Origin: Sphagnum magellanicum
Lineage: Eukaryota > Streptophyta > Sphagnopsida > Sphagnales > Sphagnaceae
Reading direction: 5' to 3'
Length of the DNA: 64,000 nucleotides
Assembly (NCBI GenBank): GCA_021904315.1
Contig: CM038913.1
Location: 433,958 to 497,957, forward strand
The position numbers were made by a program, and so were the translations under genes. The notes below the pieces were generated by a model. It searched no databases. It saw nothing but the letters and a program-made list of their open reading frames with translations, and was not told the origin of the DNA. This document shows positions 1-22,000 of the stretch, piece by piece. The stretch's first letter is position 1, and the number at the start of each line of letters is the position of its first letter.

Positions 1-1117
1 ACATTTCTTATTTGAGTTGGAATATTTTAAACATTAAAATTCGATTATGAATCATGTGATTTGTAACCTCCTATGTTTTAAAAATATATATGTAATTTTC
101 TCAACTTGAGTATATATAATGTTAGGGACAAAAGATCAAACATCATTTAGGAAAGGAAATATATGAAAATGACATCATTTTAATATTATAGACCATCCAT
201 TATCAATGTTGTCATTTTTGCAACATATATACTTATACAACTATGTGATTTGTAAATGATGCCTTTTGAAGAATGGTGCCCATGAAGTTAGAAAAATTGA
301 AAATTGAATATGAAAAAAAAGAAATTGTTGTCAAACATAACTTTAATAATAGTGGTGCAATAGTTTTGAAAAATTTGCACAACTTGAACTCACTTTTAAG
401 ACACTAACCAATTACTCAAACTTGAAAATTAAGCAGAGATTGTTATTACAAATTGGCACTTCACAATTTTTCCATAACATATGTTACATCTCTTTCATTT
501 ACACTAAGAGAAAAACCCCACATTTGTAATTACATCTTTAACTTGTTTTCAACTAAAATATATTATTTAAAATTGAAAAACACTAGAGTCAATGAGTAAA
601 AATCAAAAATAACATTTCAATTCTAAATGTCAACCATGTGTGAACATCATGCCCATAGCCACTTTAGTTGAAAATTACATTTATCAATATAGTTAAAGGT
701 TATTTTCAAATGTAACCTTAAGGTGGATGAACTTCATCCATTGATGTTGCATGAAGTAATCAACTTTTTTGTTATAGGTTCAATTGTGTTACAATTAAGC
801 TAGGTAAAGGGTTCAACTAGTAGTCCAATGACATGTGATGCATTCACATCCATAGGTTAAACCACTTAACCATAGGGTGAGGTCAAATCATATGGCACTT
901 AAACATAGGTCACATAATTTTGGCTAGATAATGTGGCACCTAAACACATGCCACCTATATAAGCTAGGTTAAACCACATGGCACCTAGGCTCGGCCTAAA
1001 CATAGGCTACCTAAGTTAGGTTACTTGTCACCTATGCTAGGTTTAAACTAGGTCACATGGCACCTAACTAGGAAAATCATATTTTATTTTGGGTTTAATT
1101 TTTAAAGTTGAGGTTTT

Positions 1118-1773
1118 GGGCAAACCCATCCTTGGGTGGTACCACTAGTAACCACCTCAAGGAATGTTTAAAGAACCAAAAACAACCAAATCATTTTTCT
1201 AAGCCCTTTTGGTTAATTTTTTTCACAACTATAAATTATTATTTTTCATATTTATCAATTGCATGTTTTAATATATGGCTTGAAATTTATTTGGGAATTC
1301 AAAAAATTGGAAATTTTAAATATATATATATATATATATTCCTAATTAAAATGGCCCCTTAAAAAATCAATAGCTTCAACTTTGGATATTCATAATCAAA
1401 TCATATTTAATCAATTAATTATCAAATAAAAACCTAAAAATAAAATGACTTCTAGATTACCTTAAGAAAAAATTCATAAAAAATTTCTTAAACCATGTTC
1501 CAGATTTGTGTTCTTGACCAAAAAAATCAATGATTAAAATAAGTGTAATGTTCTTGAAACTTTTTATAAATGTAATGATTAGGAACATCAAAATACACAA
1601 CATTCTTGATATTATTGAGATTTCAAAATCTATGGAACCTAATAAATGTATTCAAAAAAATGTTTTATGAAAATGTTCATTTAAGTGCTTCCTATGATTT
1701 TTCAAAGTTCAATGGGTCCATGAAAATCAAGGTGTGTCGTTCCTAGTGGTACCACCCAAGGATGGGCTTGCCC
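1118..1773. mobile_element. Non-autonomous DNA element with 31-bp terminal inverted repeats
   Basis: Positions 1118-1148 and 1743-1773 are inverted copies that differ at one base. Each terminus begins GGGCAA and contains the palindrome GGTACC. The interior, about 590 bp, is AT-rich and has no transposase-like frame. TTT lies immediately outside both ends, which could be a 3-bp target duplication but is weak evidence in this AT-rich context. The layout fits a MITE-like element of undetermined superfamily. The element is absent from the three amplified units. Confidence 0.6.
1321..1339. repeat. (TA)n microsatellite
   Basis: This is an uninterrupted TA dinucleotide run inside the 656-bp inverted-repeat element. 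Confidence 0.9.
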
Positions 1774-4374
1774 TTTCTTGATTGGCTCATCCCAAATGGC
1801 AATTCCATTTTCATGTTTTTCATGTTTTAATACACCTCTTTATATAGTTTAAAAATTTGAAATAGAAAACAAACAATATGGGATAAAAAATTTATGTATG
1901 TAAGTATCATAAGTATGTAAGCTAGGTACACTAATTGGTTTATGTTACCTATGTAATAAGTAGTTTAACCTAAATATATAAGTAACCTAAAAGGGTTTAA
2001 AGCAATTTACTTGGATGCAAAGGTCCAAAAGTGCACAATATCTCATCTATCTAACCTAAATTCTTTCATTTATCTTTGAAACAAACTAACCAAAATAGTT
2101 GAACATATGACTTGTGATGTAATCACATTAACCAATAGTTGCATAACATTTTATGACGTCACATATTTAGTTAAAAAGGTCTAAGACCTTTCAATTACAA
2201 ATCAATTAAAAAATTTATTGGTGCCAAATTTTTTGGAGGTGGCCCCCAATTAAGGGGCACTTTCAATTGTTCACCAAATTAGTAGGGGGATTGATTTAAT
2301 TGGTAATCATCATTAATTTATTTAAATATTTAAAAAATATTTGCAACATAATTGAAAATGATATGTAGTTGAAAAAAATTAATTAAAAACTAACATTTTT
2401 AAAAATGTATTTTGGATTATAAACATGAAAAAATTTAAATAACTTTCAACTTTGTAAATCTTATTGTAATGTGCTCATAATCTTTTAATATAATGTTTGA
2501 TATATATATTTTTGTGCATAATGAAAAAAGTTGGGATGGGTATGAATGAAGGGAAAAACCACAAATAAAATCTTAATAATGACTATGAACAAAGTTATGG
2601 TTCCAACATGTTAACGAGATTTCTCTGTGACTAGTAGTTCATGAACCAGTACACTGACAATATAATTGTTACTAACTTAATCATTGACACAAGTTGAATC
2701 GGTGATACTTGTTGAATTGGTATTCTGTAGAACAAGTAGTTGGTAGAACATGTAGTTAGTAGAATAGGTAGTAAATTTTGAAAATTCTAACTATTTATAA
2801 TAGTTTTATTGGGTAGTTTATATTAATTGATTAGAACAAGGATTTTTATTAGTTGGTTATTGTTTAAATGATTTTCATGAGGCATTTTAAAATTCAAACT
2901 TAGAATATAAAGGAAGGATAGTAGAACATGAAAAATATCAAATTTATATTTTTCATACTTACTTTCTGATCTCTAATGTATAAACTTTGATTTTTTCATA
3001 TAGTTTTATATTTTCATAACAAGTTGGAGTACATGTTAACGTTGAATAGTTTGTACCTATTTAGAATTTTGGAAAGGAGATTTGAATCAACTTTTCATAT
3101 TTTCAAGCTTTGAGATCATTTTGTTTTTTTCTTTCACTTGGAGAAATGAAGTGATTTTTTTCAGCCAATTTTGATTTTTTAAAACTATAGCAAAAGAAGT
3201 GCATCTTGTAGGATTGTTCATAGATTTTTAGATTTCAGACGTATTTGTTGTTTCAAAATTTGTAATTGAAGAAGTTGGGAAGTAGGAAATTGGTGGGCAT
3301 AGAGAAAAATCCCATTAACACAACCTATCACCCCAATCTTGACAAAAGAAAAAAAGACTACATACAACAACAAGTATACCATATAATTATATATTTATAA
3401 TTTATTTAATTTTGTAAAAACTTGTTAGACTATTATTTCCTTGCTATTTCTAAATCCAAATTTGATTGATATCATCTCTTGTACAAAGTTGATATAAAAT
3501 GGCATGTTGACAATGGTTCTAATTAATCTCAATGAATATACGATTGTAAATAAACTGTGAATTCATATTCCCTATTCACATTGGAAAACAAAAAATAATG
3601 TGAAATTGCTCGTAGTGGATATAGATTGCACAACAAACCATGTTAGTACAAAAAATGGGCCTCCTTTCAAAGTAAAGAAGAAATTGCCTTGAGAACATTT
3701 ACCCAAAGTTCTTTCACGTTAGTTTATTGCTGATTTATTTTCAGGTACAGTGTATTGTTGGTTATTTTCCTATGTGAGCATTGCTTCCATTTCTATTCTT
3801 TTGTCCCTTTAAATGTATGTAGCAAATTTGTAACATTTAGAAGCATTTTAAGAAGAATTTATAATTTTCCATTTCCCATGCAATTGCAAAGGGGATGCCT
3901 TGAGATTCTCAGATTTTCAAACTGGGGATTCCTCACAAGTTTCTTGTCTTGGGTGACCCAGCACCCACACTGGTAACATGGTAAGAACCCAAAAATTCAT
4001 TTAAATTGCTTCCGAATATTACAAATACCCATGCTTAGATTTAAATAGGGTCTTCGATATTAAATGTAATATTTGTTGGGCTTAATATGGTCACTAAGAG
4101 GCCCCAAATAAAATGGTGAAGGTATCAGTGCAAGGTGCTGGTTCACCATGGCCATGAGGCGTGTAACATGAGGGTGGAGCGCCCTGAGTCGCACTCACTG
4201 CGACTCACTGACAGTGACTTGACTCACACAGGAAAATGCTCTCCCCTTGTGAAAAGACTTTGGAGCATTTGAAAAACTTTCATCGTTTACTTATCTTTCG
4301 TACCACCTTACAAGGGTCTGTTGTCCTGAGGTCTTACAGGGTTTTTATGGGAGCCATAACATTATGCCATATAA

Positions 4375-4677
4375 GAGCATCTCCACCGCACGCTTGCAAA
4401 CACCCCTGTTCATTAAATCTTACAGCAGGATAGCGTAAATCCTGCTGCTCTCCTGTATTGATGTCGTTTTTGCAGTGGTCATTTTAACCCCTTCAAAACC
4501 TTTCTTCTACCATGGATTTGGACATTGACTATTAGTGTGTTCAGATATAAAGACATAAATGGTCTTTGAGTGTTTAAGGGGACATTTTTATGACATTTGT
4601 GGGTGGGGACAGTGATTATTAAATACTATCTATTTTAATATAAAGTAGTTGTTTACAGTTTTGCGGTGGAGATGCTC
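4375..4677. mobile_element. Tourist-like MITE, copy in unit A
   Basis: The 303-bp element is bounded by the 16-bp inverted repeat GAGCATCTCCACCGCA and flanked on both sides by TAA. A 3-bp TAA target duplication is typical of PIF/Harbinger-type elements. No coding capacity is visible. The same element sits at the same place in units B and C, so it inserted before the block was amplified. Confidence 0.65.
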
Positions 4678-6551
4678 TAACCCCATTCAAAATGATAAAG
4701 CGTGTCAGAAGAAAAATCTTAATGCACCTGAAGTCGTCTTCACAGGGCCCAACGACTTCCTGGAGGGATGGATGTCCTGCCAACAAGGGCGATAAGGACG
4801 TTCACCATCTCCCTTGGGAAGAGGACTCTCCCCATACAAAAATACTTTTTAGAGTCATCTATTATGTCTGTTCTCTGTGACAGACATCAGCAAGTGTTCA
4901 GTAAGCATTGGGACATATTACAACAATTTTAGGGTTTTGTATGGGTTTGTGCAGTTTTTTTCAAAATAATTTTCATTTGTCAAAGTGCTAAATTTCTGTT
5001 GGAAAACCGCATTTTACACCTAAACCCAAAGAAACCCCACAAGAATGAAAGTGGTCATAACCTTGTGATTCAATTGCAACTTCATCACAACTATTATCTT
5101 TTATCTATCTATTAACAACTTCTTATCTACCTACTTATTTAATTATTATCTAATTATCAACCTAACTTAACTTATTAATTAATGTATCTTATATGACACC
5201 TAGGCTCAACTTATTGAGGGCTACGCCTAGGTTGAGTGTTGGTACGATCTCAAGCACAAAAACTTCCCAGCAACTGGACAATCATTGTGATGTTCAAGTT
5301 TTGAGATCAATTGTGGATGTGGAATATGGACATGCTAGAATAAAGTTGCACAAATCCTACGTACCTGTCTTGACATTCTTTGCAGCCATGATGTAATTTT
5401 ACAAAAATCCTACACACTTCTATTGACATTTCAAAACATGGTTCCCCAAGTCCAAGCTCTGATACAGTACTCATGCATGGATAATACACAAACTAAGTCC
5501 AAACCCTCAATTTAGGGGGCCCATTCCACCTAGGAATGTGGTGAGCTAATGTTTGCTAATGTTCAATTAGGTGATAAAAGGTTTCTAGCTGGGGGCTTGT
5601 TTCAAAAGGTAACTAATGTTCCTTGGTGGTCCTCACTGTGGATTCACATCATGAAAGGTTGCTCTCCACTGTTGATGACAGCACCACAAGTGGAAGCACC
5701 AGCTTGTCCCACCCAAGGAAAAAATCTATACCCTATATATATGGGTCCTTTACAGGACACCAATACAAGTCACCAACTTTGGAACAGCCCAGGTATATTT
5801 ATGAACGCACCAAAGCCTGTAGGGTGAACCCAGCTCTAATTACGTGGTAATAGGCATTACCAGAGCCTGTTCCAGGTCTAGAGCAAATCAGTATCCACCA
5901 GTACACCATCCACTGGATGCCTGTTATGAATAAGTAGTGGGTAGACCTCAAGTGAGTTATCAAGTTTCACCTTGGTAAGCCATTCTGTGAGAAGTCCGTG
6001 CTGTCCATTTGTTGGCAGATAGGTAACAAGGGGTGTGTCCCCAACTGTGGCCTTGCCATTTACATTAGAAAGTATCTGAAGGCAGAAGAAGAATTATGGA
6101 AACTCAAATATTTCACCAGGCAGAAATATAATCTTCAAAAAATCCTTTAAAAGAAATCCAAATCCTTCAAGATAATATAACTCTATAACTAATCTCAAGT
6201 TTCAACACAAGCCAAAATCTCATCTTTCAAAAATCCTCATACGAAAATAAACCTATTACCTAGTAGCCAAAATCCCTCAAACTATTATACTCTCTAATGA
6301 ATCTAAACACAATATCCTTTCCTTGCTAGGCAATGCCAACAATACAGATATACTAATATGTAAGTAGAAGATTTATACATAGGTAAGGGCTGTTTTTTAA
6401 AAAGTAATTGAACTAACCAGTGCCATCGTCAGAAAGGGAACTGGAACCCAACAGAAAACTGTTTCCAGAGCACTTACCATTCATTCTGAATGGTTCACTG
6501 GTGGGTGCTGATTCAGTGGGACTCCAAGAAATCTTCCCCTAGGCTACCTCT

Positions 6552-6720
6552 TTGACTTGGCTACCCAACTGACATAAACCTCAAGTCCGGGTCAAGAGCT
6601 CGAAGAAAAAGAAGTTTCCCAGGCTTTAATATTCAATTGGTGGCAAATTGGTCAATTTCAACGCTTCTGTCTACTGCTGGTGAAGCTCTGGCCCCAGCAG
6701 ATTCAGCGTTTGGCTTGACT
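6552..6720. promoter_or_regulatory. W-box-like cluster upstream of RLK-A
   Basis: Three TTGAC[C/T] hexamers lie within 440 bases of the ATG: TTGACT at 6552-6557, GGTCAA (minus-strand TTGACC) at 6650-6655, and TTGACT at 6715-6720. WRKY factors bind this motif in the promoters of many plant receptor-kinase genes. Unit B keeps the first and third; unit C keeps only the third (43119-43124). Hexamers are frequent by chance, so this is suggestive only. Confidence 0.25.
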
Positions 6721-6988
6721 TTAACGCTACAGGAAATTTCCATGCAGAGGAAATTTGAACTAGGTGCCAGCAAAATGCAAGCACTTGGCAATATCTCTCT
6801 ACTTTTGCTTATGTCCCTACCTAAGACCTTGAGTGTTGTAATTTATCAGAGTTCTTTTCCATTCGGCATACTAGACTTGACAACTTCTGTTTTTTTCGAT
6901 TGATGTTGAGCATACTAAGCCACGCTTGTGTGTGTTTGTGCTTGCGGTGGTGAATAGTGGGTAGTCTTTCAAAGTTTTGCTCCTAGTC

Positions 6989-15936
<8,948 letters not shown>

Positions 15937-18287
15937 GATGATGACACATTTATGTTTATGGGCCATTGAACAACTTGCGCCATGATTTGCACACTACATA
16001 ACACATTTGTTTTATCTTTTTTCATCGATTTGCCAAGGATTATTTTAAAAACAAGGTTTTTCAAGTCTTCTTCATGTTTATCCACCATGGCACTTTCTTC
16101 AACACAAGACAACAATTGATGAAGGTAAAGCTACAATGCATCAAGTGTTACAGCTTGAATAGACTCACTATTTTCAATATAATGTTTTCATCAAATTAGT
16201 TCCTAGATTCCTTCAATGCAACCATATACCCATAATCATTTGCAACATCATGCTTAGGATCCTCCACTTTGTTTTAAGGAGGTCTATCAACACAACAAAT
16301 ACATTTGTTTTTATTGTCAATATCGTCACACACCATATCCTCGAAAATTCAAGGTTTTTTAATCATTCATTGTGACTAGGTCTTGGCTATATGTAGGATA
16401 TGGTAACAAAGTTGAGATTCTTTTTTAACAACAAAATATTTTCTCCACTTTAATATGGCACCTACTAATGAATATTTAGAACAACTAAAGATGCCAATAT
16501 TTTATTGATTCTCCTTCAAGGGCAACAAGATGTCATGAACTTGTGTTCAAAGGCCATGATGTTGTTCTTGAATTGAATGATAATAATTGGTAGGGCAAGA
16601 ACAAGCTTTTCATTGGAACAAGCTTGGTTTCTAGAGGTTGGATCAAATGATGGTGGTATAGGTGAATTGTTATTTCATTTTAAGATAAGAATTAGTGATG
16701 GATTTATTATATCCCGAGGGGACACTTAGTGAAAAGTTTGGGATTTACGTGCATGAAATGAACATTTTTAGGGGGGTATTAGATAATTATCCAACCTATT
16801 TTTCATCACCCTATTATTATCTAATTTTTTAACATATACATATTAAAGCCACCCTATATTGATTATAATCCATTATTTCATATTATTGCATACCCTATAT
16901 TATAGTTGAATTGATTATTTCAATAGAATGCACCTTATTTTTTAACTAATTAACTTATAATTTTTACCCAACAACCAATATATTGCATCTTGTATTTTTA
17001 TTCATGTATTTTCTACTTTTTTTTACTAGTGTTCCCCCTCCCCTTAGATTATATCATTGTGAAGATGATCTTACATCACTCAAAAACATACCCAAATCCA
17101 TCTTGGTACTGTTTTCATTATGGATGTTAAACCATTATAACCATTATATTTATTATAATCATAATAATCATGATTGAGCCAAAAGTTTTTCCCCAAATCC
17201 TGCACTGACACGCATAGTTTCTTCCGAAACTATCCAACCCACAAAAATTCTCAACTTTGTGAATGTGGAGTCCAATCAACAGTAGCCCCCTTCAGAATTA
17301 CACATGTGCACTGCCCTGTGCATTGTCAATGTTATATTCACAAATATACTTGGCTTGATCCTTAATTATAGGCAAATAGTTGTGACAAGTAATGAAAAAG
17401 GAATAGTGAGGCTACCTTTCCCCACCCCAACTATTAGCAAGATATGGGAAATGGTGTCATCTTATGGCGTAAGAAAGATATACTTGTTCCTGAATAGTTC
17501 ATGTTTGTAGTCTACTTAGGCAACAAATGAAAACTTTTTTGTAAGGATTGCAGGGTCATTGTATGTATTAGAAGTGACATTTTATTGGTTGATATTAGAT
17601 CATGCTGTGTTTTTGTCATATGGAACATCTTGTGAACCTTTTTTCTAAATGCCAATGTAAACATATTTGGACAATGTAATAGGTTTGTGATTATATAATC
17701 TGAATTCCATTTAAGCATGTAACCATTGTCACTATTTGATTATGCTTAATTAACCTTGTCACCATTTGTAGACCGGAACTATCAACAAAATAATTATATT
17801 TGTAGGGGATCAATTTTAACACATATGTAAACCATGGTTGGTTTTAAAAACTAATTAGCCTAAAACATGGAGTGGTCATGAAATATGACAACACAATTTC
17901 ATTTAGAATTACGATGGGTCAAAAACCCAATGTGTATTCAAGAATAAATAATAAAAAAGACCAAGGGCAGTGAGAAGATAAACAACCAAAAAATCTCATT
18001 AACATTTTGTCGAAGTTATTAATTTTCATCTAAAAGATCATGGTTTCCTTTGAGTAAGTTTAATTTAATTAGCAAACAATTTTTATGATAGGCCCTGGTC
18101 AAATAGGCAATGGACTATATGACGACTCGTGGTCAAAAGACCATGATCTATAAGACAATCTTTAATCAAATAAACAGGTAACCAATGTTTTAGAGTCAAG
18201 TACTAATCAGCATATAAAGTTACCACAATATCAAAAATTGTGACACATGTCCACATCCTAAGGAGCCAAATAATGGCAGTTGTCACT
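15937..18287. other. 3' flank of RLK-A
   Basis: This is the downstream region shared with units B and C. Short frames such as the Tyr/Asn/His-rich one at 16983-17177 come from low-complexity sequence and show no domain. It presumably includes the 3' untranslated region, but I see no clear AATAAA close to the stop. I see no other gene. Confidence 0.6.
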
Positions 18288-18633
18288 ATGTGTGCATCCC
18301 ATCATCCAACCGCATGGCAGATGAAAGAATCGAGATCGGCCATGTGGTGGTTTAAAAGATCATCAACTTGAACTTGTCAGTTTTACTTACCTACCCAAAC
18401 CCACCAAGTTAAGTTACTGACCAGTGTTTTTTTTTTCCCAGATTTTTATTTTTAAAATAGGTGTGCATCCCATCACCCAAGCGCATGGCAGATGAAACAA
18501 TCGAGATCGTGCCATGTGGTGGTTTAAAAGATGGTTAACTTGAAGTTGTCATTTATACCTACCTACCCAAATCCACCAAGTTAACCTACCTACCTGTGGT
18601 TTTTTTTCTCAGATTTTTATTTTTAAAATACCC
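18288..18633 (+). repeat. Tandem duplication of about 174 bp, only in unit A
   Basis: Two successive copies, 18288-18461 and 18462-18633, both start TGTGCATCCCATCA. Both run through CATGTGGTGGTTTAAAAGAT, a CCTA-rich stretch, and a CAGATTTTTATTTTTAAAATA end. Units B and C have one copy at this position. The duplication arose after the units separated, by slippage or unequal exchange. Confidence 0.8.
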
Positions 18634-19060
18634 TGGCTATCAATACAAAGGGGGTTTTTCATTTAAAATCGCCAAAAAATGACAACAATTCTGGGGGGGG
18701 GGGCAGAGGGTGTCGTCACATTAATGTATACTGGCTACAGTTTTAATAGTCCTTTGAAATAATGTCCCCAACTTGATGAAATCTGTCTAAATCTACCAAG
18801 GGATGCTTGCCACCCTGACTCCATCCGAAAATTTAAAAAAAAACACTGCTACCTACCTAGAAACCTACTTAACCTGCCTACTTGAGCCTACAAAGCTAGT
18901 TTCGTTACCCAAGTTGCCTAGGTGGCCTAAGATACCTACCTAAACATACTTAGCTTAACCTGCTTACCTAGGAAACGAAACCTAGCCAGATCCAGTCTAA
19001 CTTCATTAGGATGTTACAGGGAGTTGAACCCCTCACCCTCACAAGAACAAACTAAGTCTG
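18634..19060. repeat. CCTA-rich tail of unit A with a G11 tract
   Basis: This stretch is homologous to about 54860-55277 of unit C. It contains a G11 homopolymer at 18693-18703 that is absent from unit C. A degenerate (CCTA)n stretch lies at about 18850-18985. No gene is visible. Unit A ends here and unit B begins. Confidence 0.65.
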
Positions 19061-22000
19061 ATGTTTTGAAACTATGGCAAAAGAAGTGCATCTTGTAAGA
19101 TTGTTCAAAGATTTTTAGATTTTAGATGTATTTGTTGTTTCAGAATTTATAATTGAAGAAGTTGGGGGGTAGGAAACTGATGGGCATAGAGAAAAATCCC
19201 ATCAACACAACCTATCACCCCTATCTTTACAAAAGAAAAAAAAAAGTACATACAACAACCAGCATACCATATAATTATATGTTTACAATTTTTTTAATTC
19301 TATAAAAACTTGTAAGGCTATTATTTCCTTGTTATTTTTTAATCCCAATTTGATTCATATCATTTCTTGTACAAAGTTGATATATAATGGCATGTCCACC
19401 ATTGTTGGAATTAATCTCAATGAATATGTGTTTGTAAATAAACTGTGAATTCATATTCCCTATTCACATTGGAAAACAAAAAATAATGTGAAATTGCTCT
19501 TAGTGGATATACATTGCACAACAAACCATGTTAGTACAAAAAATGGGCCTCCTTTCAAAGTAAAGAAGAAATTGCCTGGAGAAGATTTACCAAAAGTTTG
19601 TTAACATTAGTTTATTGCTGATTTATTTTCAGGTACAGTGTACAATTGTTGGTTATTTTCCTATGTAAGCATTTTGTCCATTTCTATTCTTTTGTGCCTT
19701 TAAATGTATGAGGCAAATTTGTAACATTTAGAAGCACATCAAGAAGAATTTGTCATTTTGCATTTCCCATGCAATTGCAAAGGGGGTGCCTTCAGATTCT
19801 CAGATTTTCAAACTGGCGATTCCTCACAAATTTGTTGTCTTGGGTGACCTAGCACCCACACTGGTAACATGGTAAGAACCCAAAAATTCATTTAAATTGC
19901 TTCTGAATATTACAAATACCTATGCTCAGATTAAAATAGGGTCTTTGATATTAAATCTAATATTTTACTGGGCTTAATATAGTCACTAAGAGGCCTCAAA
20001 TAAAAAGGTGACCGTATCGGTGTAAGGTGCTGGTTTACCCTGGCCATGAGGTGTGTAAGATGAGGGCGGAGCGCACTGACTTGCACTCACTGTGACATGA
20101 CTCACACAGGAAAATGCTCTCCCCTTGTGAGAAGATTTTTGAGCATTTGAAAAACTTTCATCATTTACTTATTTTTCCATACCACGTTACAAGGGTCTGC
20201 TATCCTGAGATCTTGCAGGGTTCATCTGGGAACCATGACATTATGCCATATAAGAGCATCTCCACCGCAAGCCTGCAAACAGCCCTTTTCATTAAATCTT
20301 GATCTTGCAGCGCTCCTCTCTTGATGTCGATTTTGCAGTGCTCACTTTAACCTCTCCAAAACCTTTTTTCTACTATGGATTTGGACATTAACTATTACTA
20401 CCTAGATGTAAAGACATAAATGGTCTTTGAGTGTTTAAAGGGACTTTTATGACGTTTGTGGGTGGGGACAGTGATCATTAATCACTCTTCTATTTTCATA
20501 TGAAGGGCTATTTCCAGTTTACGGGTGGAGATGCTCTAACCCCATTTAAAATGATAAAGCGTTTCAGCATAAAAATCTTTATGCACCTGAAGTCGTCTTC
20601 ACAGGGCCCAAGGACTTCATGGAAGGAAGGATGTCCTGCCAACAAAGTTCACCAACTCCCTTGGGAAGAGGACTCTCCCCAATACAAAAATACTTTTTAG
20701 AGTCATGTATTATGTTTTTAATATAAAGGAGTTCTTAGAGTCATCTATTATGTCTGTTCTCTGTGACATACATCAGCAAGTGTTCAGTGAGCATTTGGCC
20801 ATATTACAATAATTTTAGGGTTTTGTATAGGTTTGTGCAGTTTTTTTCAAAATAATTTTCATTTGTCAAAGTCGTAAATATCTGTTCGAAAACCGCATTT
20901 TACACATAAACCCAAAGAAACCCCACAAGAATGAAAGTGGTCATAACCTTGTGATTCAATTCATACTTCATCACTACTATTATCTTTCATCTATTAACAA
21001 TTTCTTAGCTACCTACTTACCTAATTATTATCCAATTATCAACCAAACTTAACTTATTAATTAATGTATCTTATATGACACCTAGACTCAAGTTGGTACA
21101 ATCTCAAGCGCAAGAACTTCTCATCCCTGGACAATCATTGTGATGTTCAACTATTGAGAGATACCAGAAATCAACTGTAGATTTGACAAATGTGGACATG
21201 CTAGCATAAAGTTGCACAAATCCTACGCACCTGTCTTGACATTCTTTGCAGCCATTACCTAATTTTCCAAGAATCCTACGCACTTCTATTGACATTTCCA
21301 AACATGGTTCTCCAAGTCCAAGCTCTGATCCAGTACTCATGCATGGATAAGACCAGAACTAAGTCCGAACCCTCCATTTAGGGGGCCCATTCCACCTAGG
21401 AATCCTGTGAGCTAATGTTCAATTAGGTGATAAAAGATTTGTAGATGGGGGCTTGTTTCAAAAGGTAACTAATGTTCCTTGGTGGTCCTCACTGTCCATT
21501 CACATCATGCAAGGTTGCTTGCTCTCCACGGTTTATAGCAGCACCACAAGTGGAAGCACCAACTTGTCCCACCAAAGGAAAAAATCTAGAACCTATATAT
21601 ATGGGTCTTTTACAGGACACCAAAACACGGCACCAACTTTGGAAGAGTCCAGGTATATTTATGAACGCACCAAAGCTGATAGGGTGAACCCACCTCTCAT
21701 TCCGTGCGAATGGGCATTACCAGAGCCTGTTCCAGGTCTAGAGCAAATCAGTATCCACCAGCGCACCATCCACTGGATGCCTGCTATGACTAACTTGTGG
21801 GTGGACCTCAAGTGAGTTACTATCTAATTTCACCTTGGTAATCCATTCTGTGAGAAGTAGGTGCTGTCCATTTGTTGGCAGACAGGTAACAAGGGGTGTG
21901 TTCCCCACGGTGGCCTTGCCATTTACATGAAAAAGTATCTGAAGGCAAAAGAAGAATTATGGAAACTCAAATATTTCACCATGCAAAAAAATAATCTTCA

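Larger units (their letters stand above)
1..3145. other. AT-rich gene-free left flank, outside the repeated units
   Basis: I find no supportable gene here. Open frames are short and AT-biased with no recognizable domain. The stretch contains a 656-bp inverted-repeat element (1118-1773), a TA microsatellite (1321-1339), and degenerate runs of motifs such as CATGGCACCTA and CTAGGT around 840-1070. Around 2710-2775 there are imperfect repeats of GTAGTTGGTAGAACA type. The sequence is not repeated elsewhere in the window, so it marks the outer edge of the amplified block. Confidence 0.7.
3146..6988. other. 5' flank of RLK-A
   Basis: About 3.8 kb has no gene I can support. It holds a Tourist-like MITE (4375-4677). 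After that comes a stretch at about 4900-5040 that resembles part of the CuAO module (56255-56380). The segment 5400-6130 is shared by all units. The frame at 6637-6903 is open in all three units, but the differences among copies are mostly replacement changes and no domain is visible, so I treat it as promoter or leader. The last 70 bases before the ATG at 6989 are probably 5' leader. Confidence 0.6.

Noticed and set aside
5455..5467. CTCTGATACAG on the plus strand, the complement of a TATCAGAGC-type primer-binding site of LTR retroelements
   Set aside because: Only part of the consensus matches. I could not find paired LTRs or any gag/pol coding in any unit.
6637..6903. 88-codon frame just upstream of RLK-A, also open in B and C
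   Set aside because: The copies are recent duplicates, so shared openness means little. Differences are mostly replacements and no domain is visible. It fits promoter or leader better than a gene.
16983..17177. Frame with a hydrophobic start and Tyr/Asn/His-rich tail in the RLK 3' flank (also 32816-32998 and 53387-53575)
   Set aside because: It comes from low-complexity AT-rich DNA (repeated TATAAT/AATCAT), and codon content is biased accordingly. There is no conserved start context.
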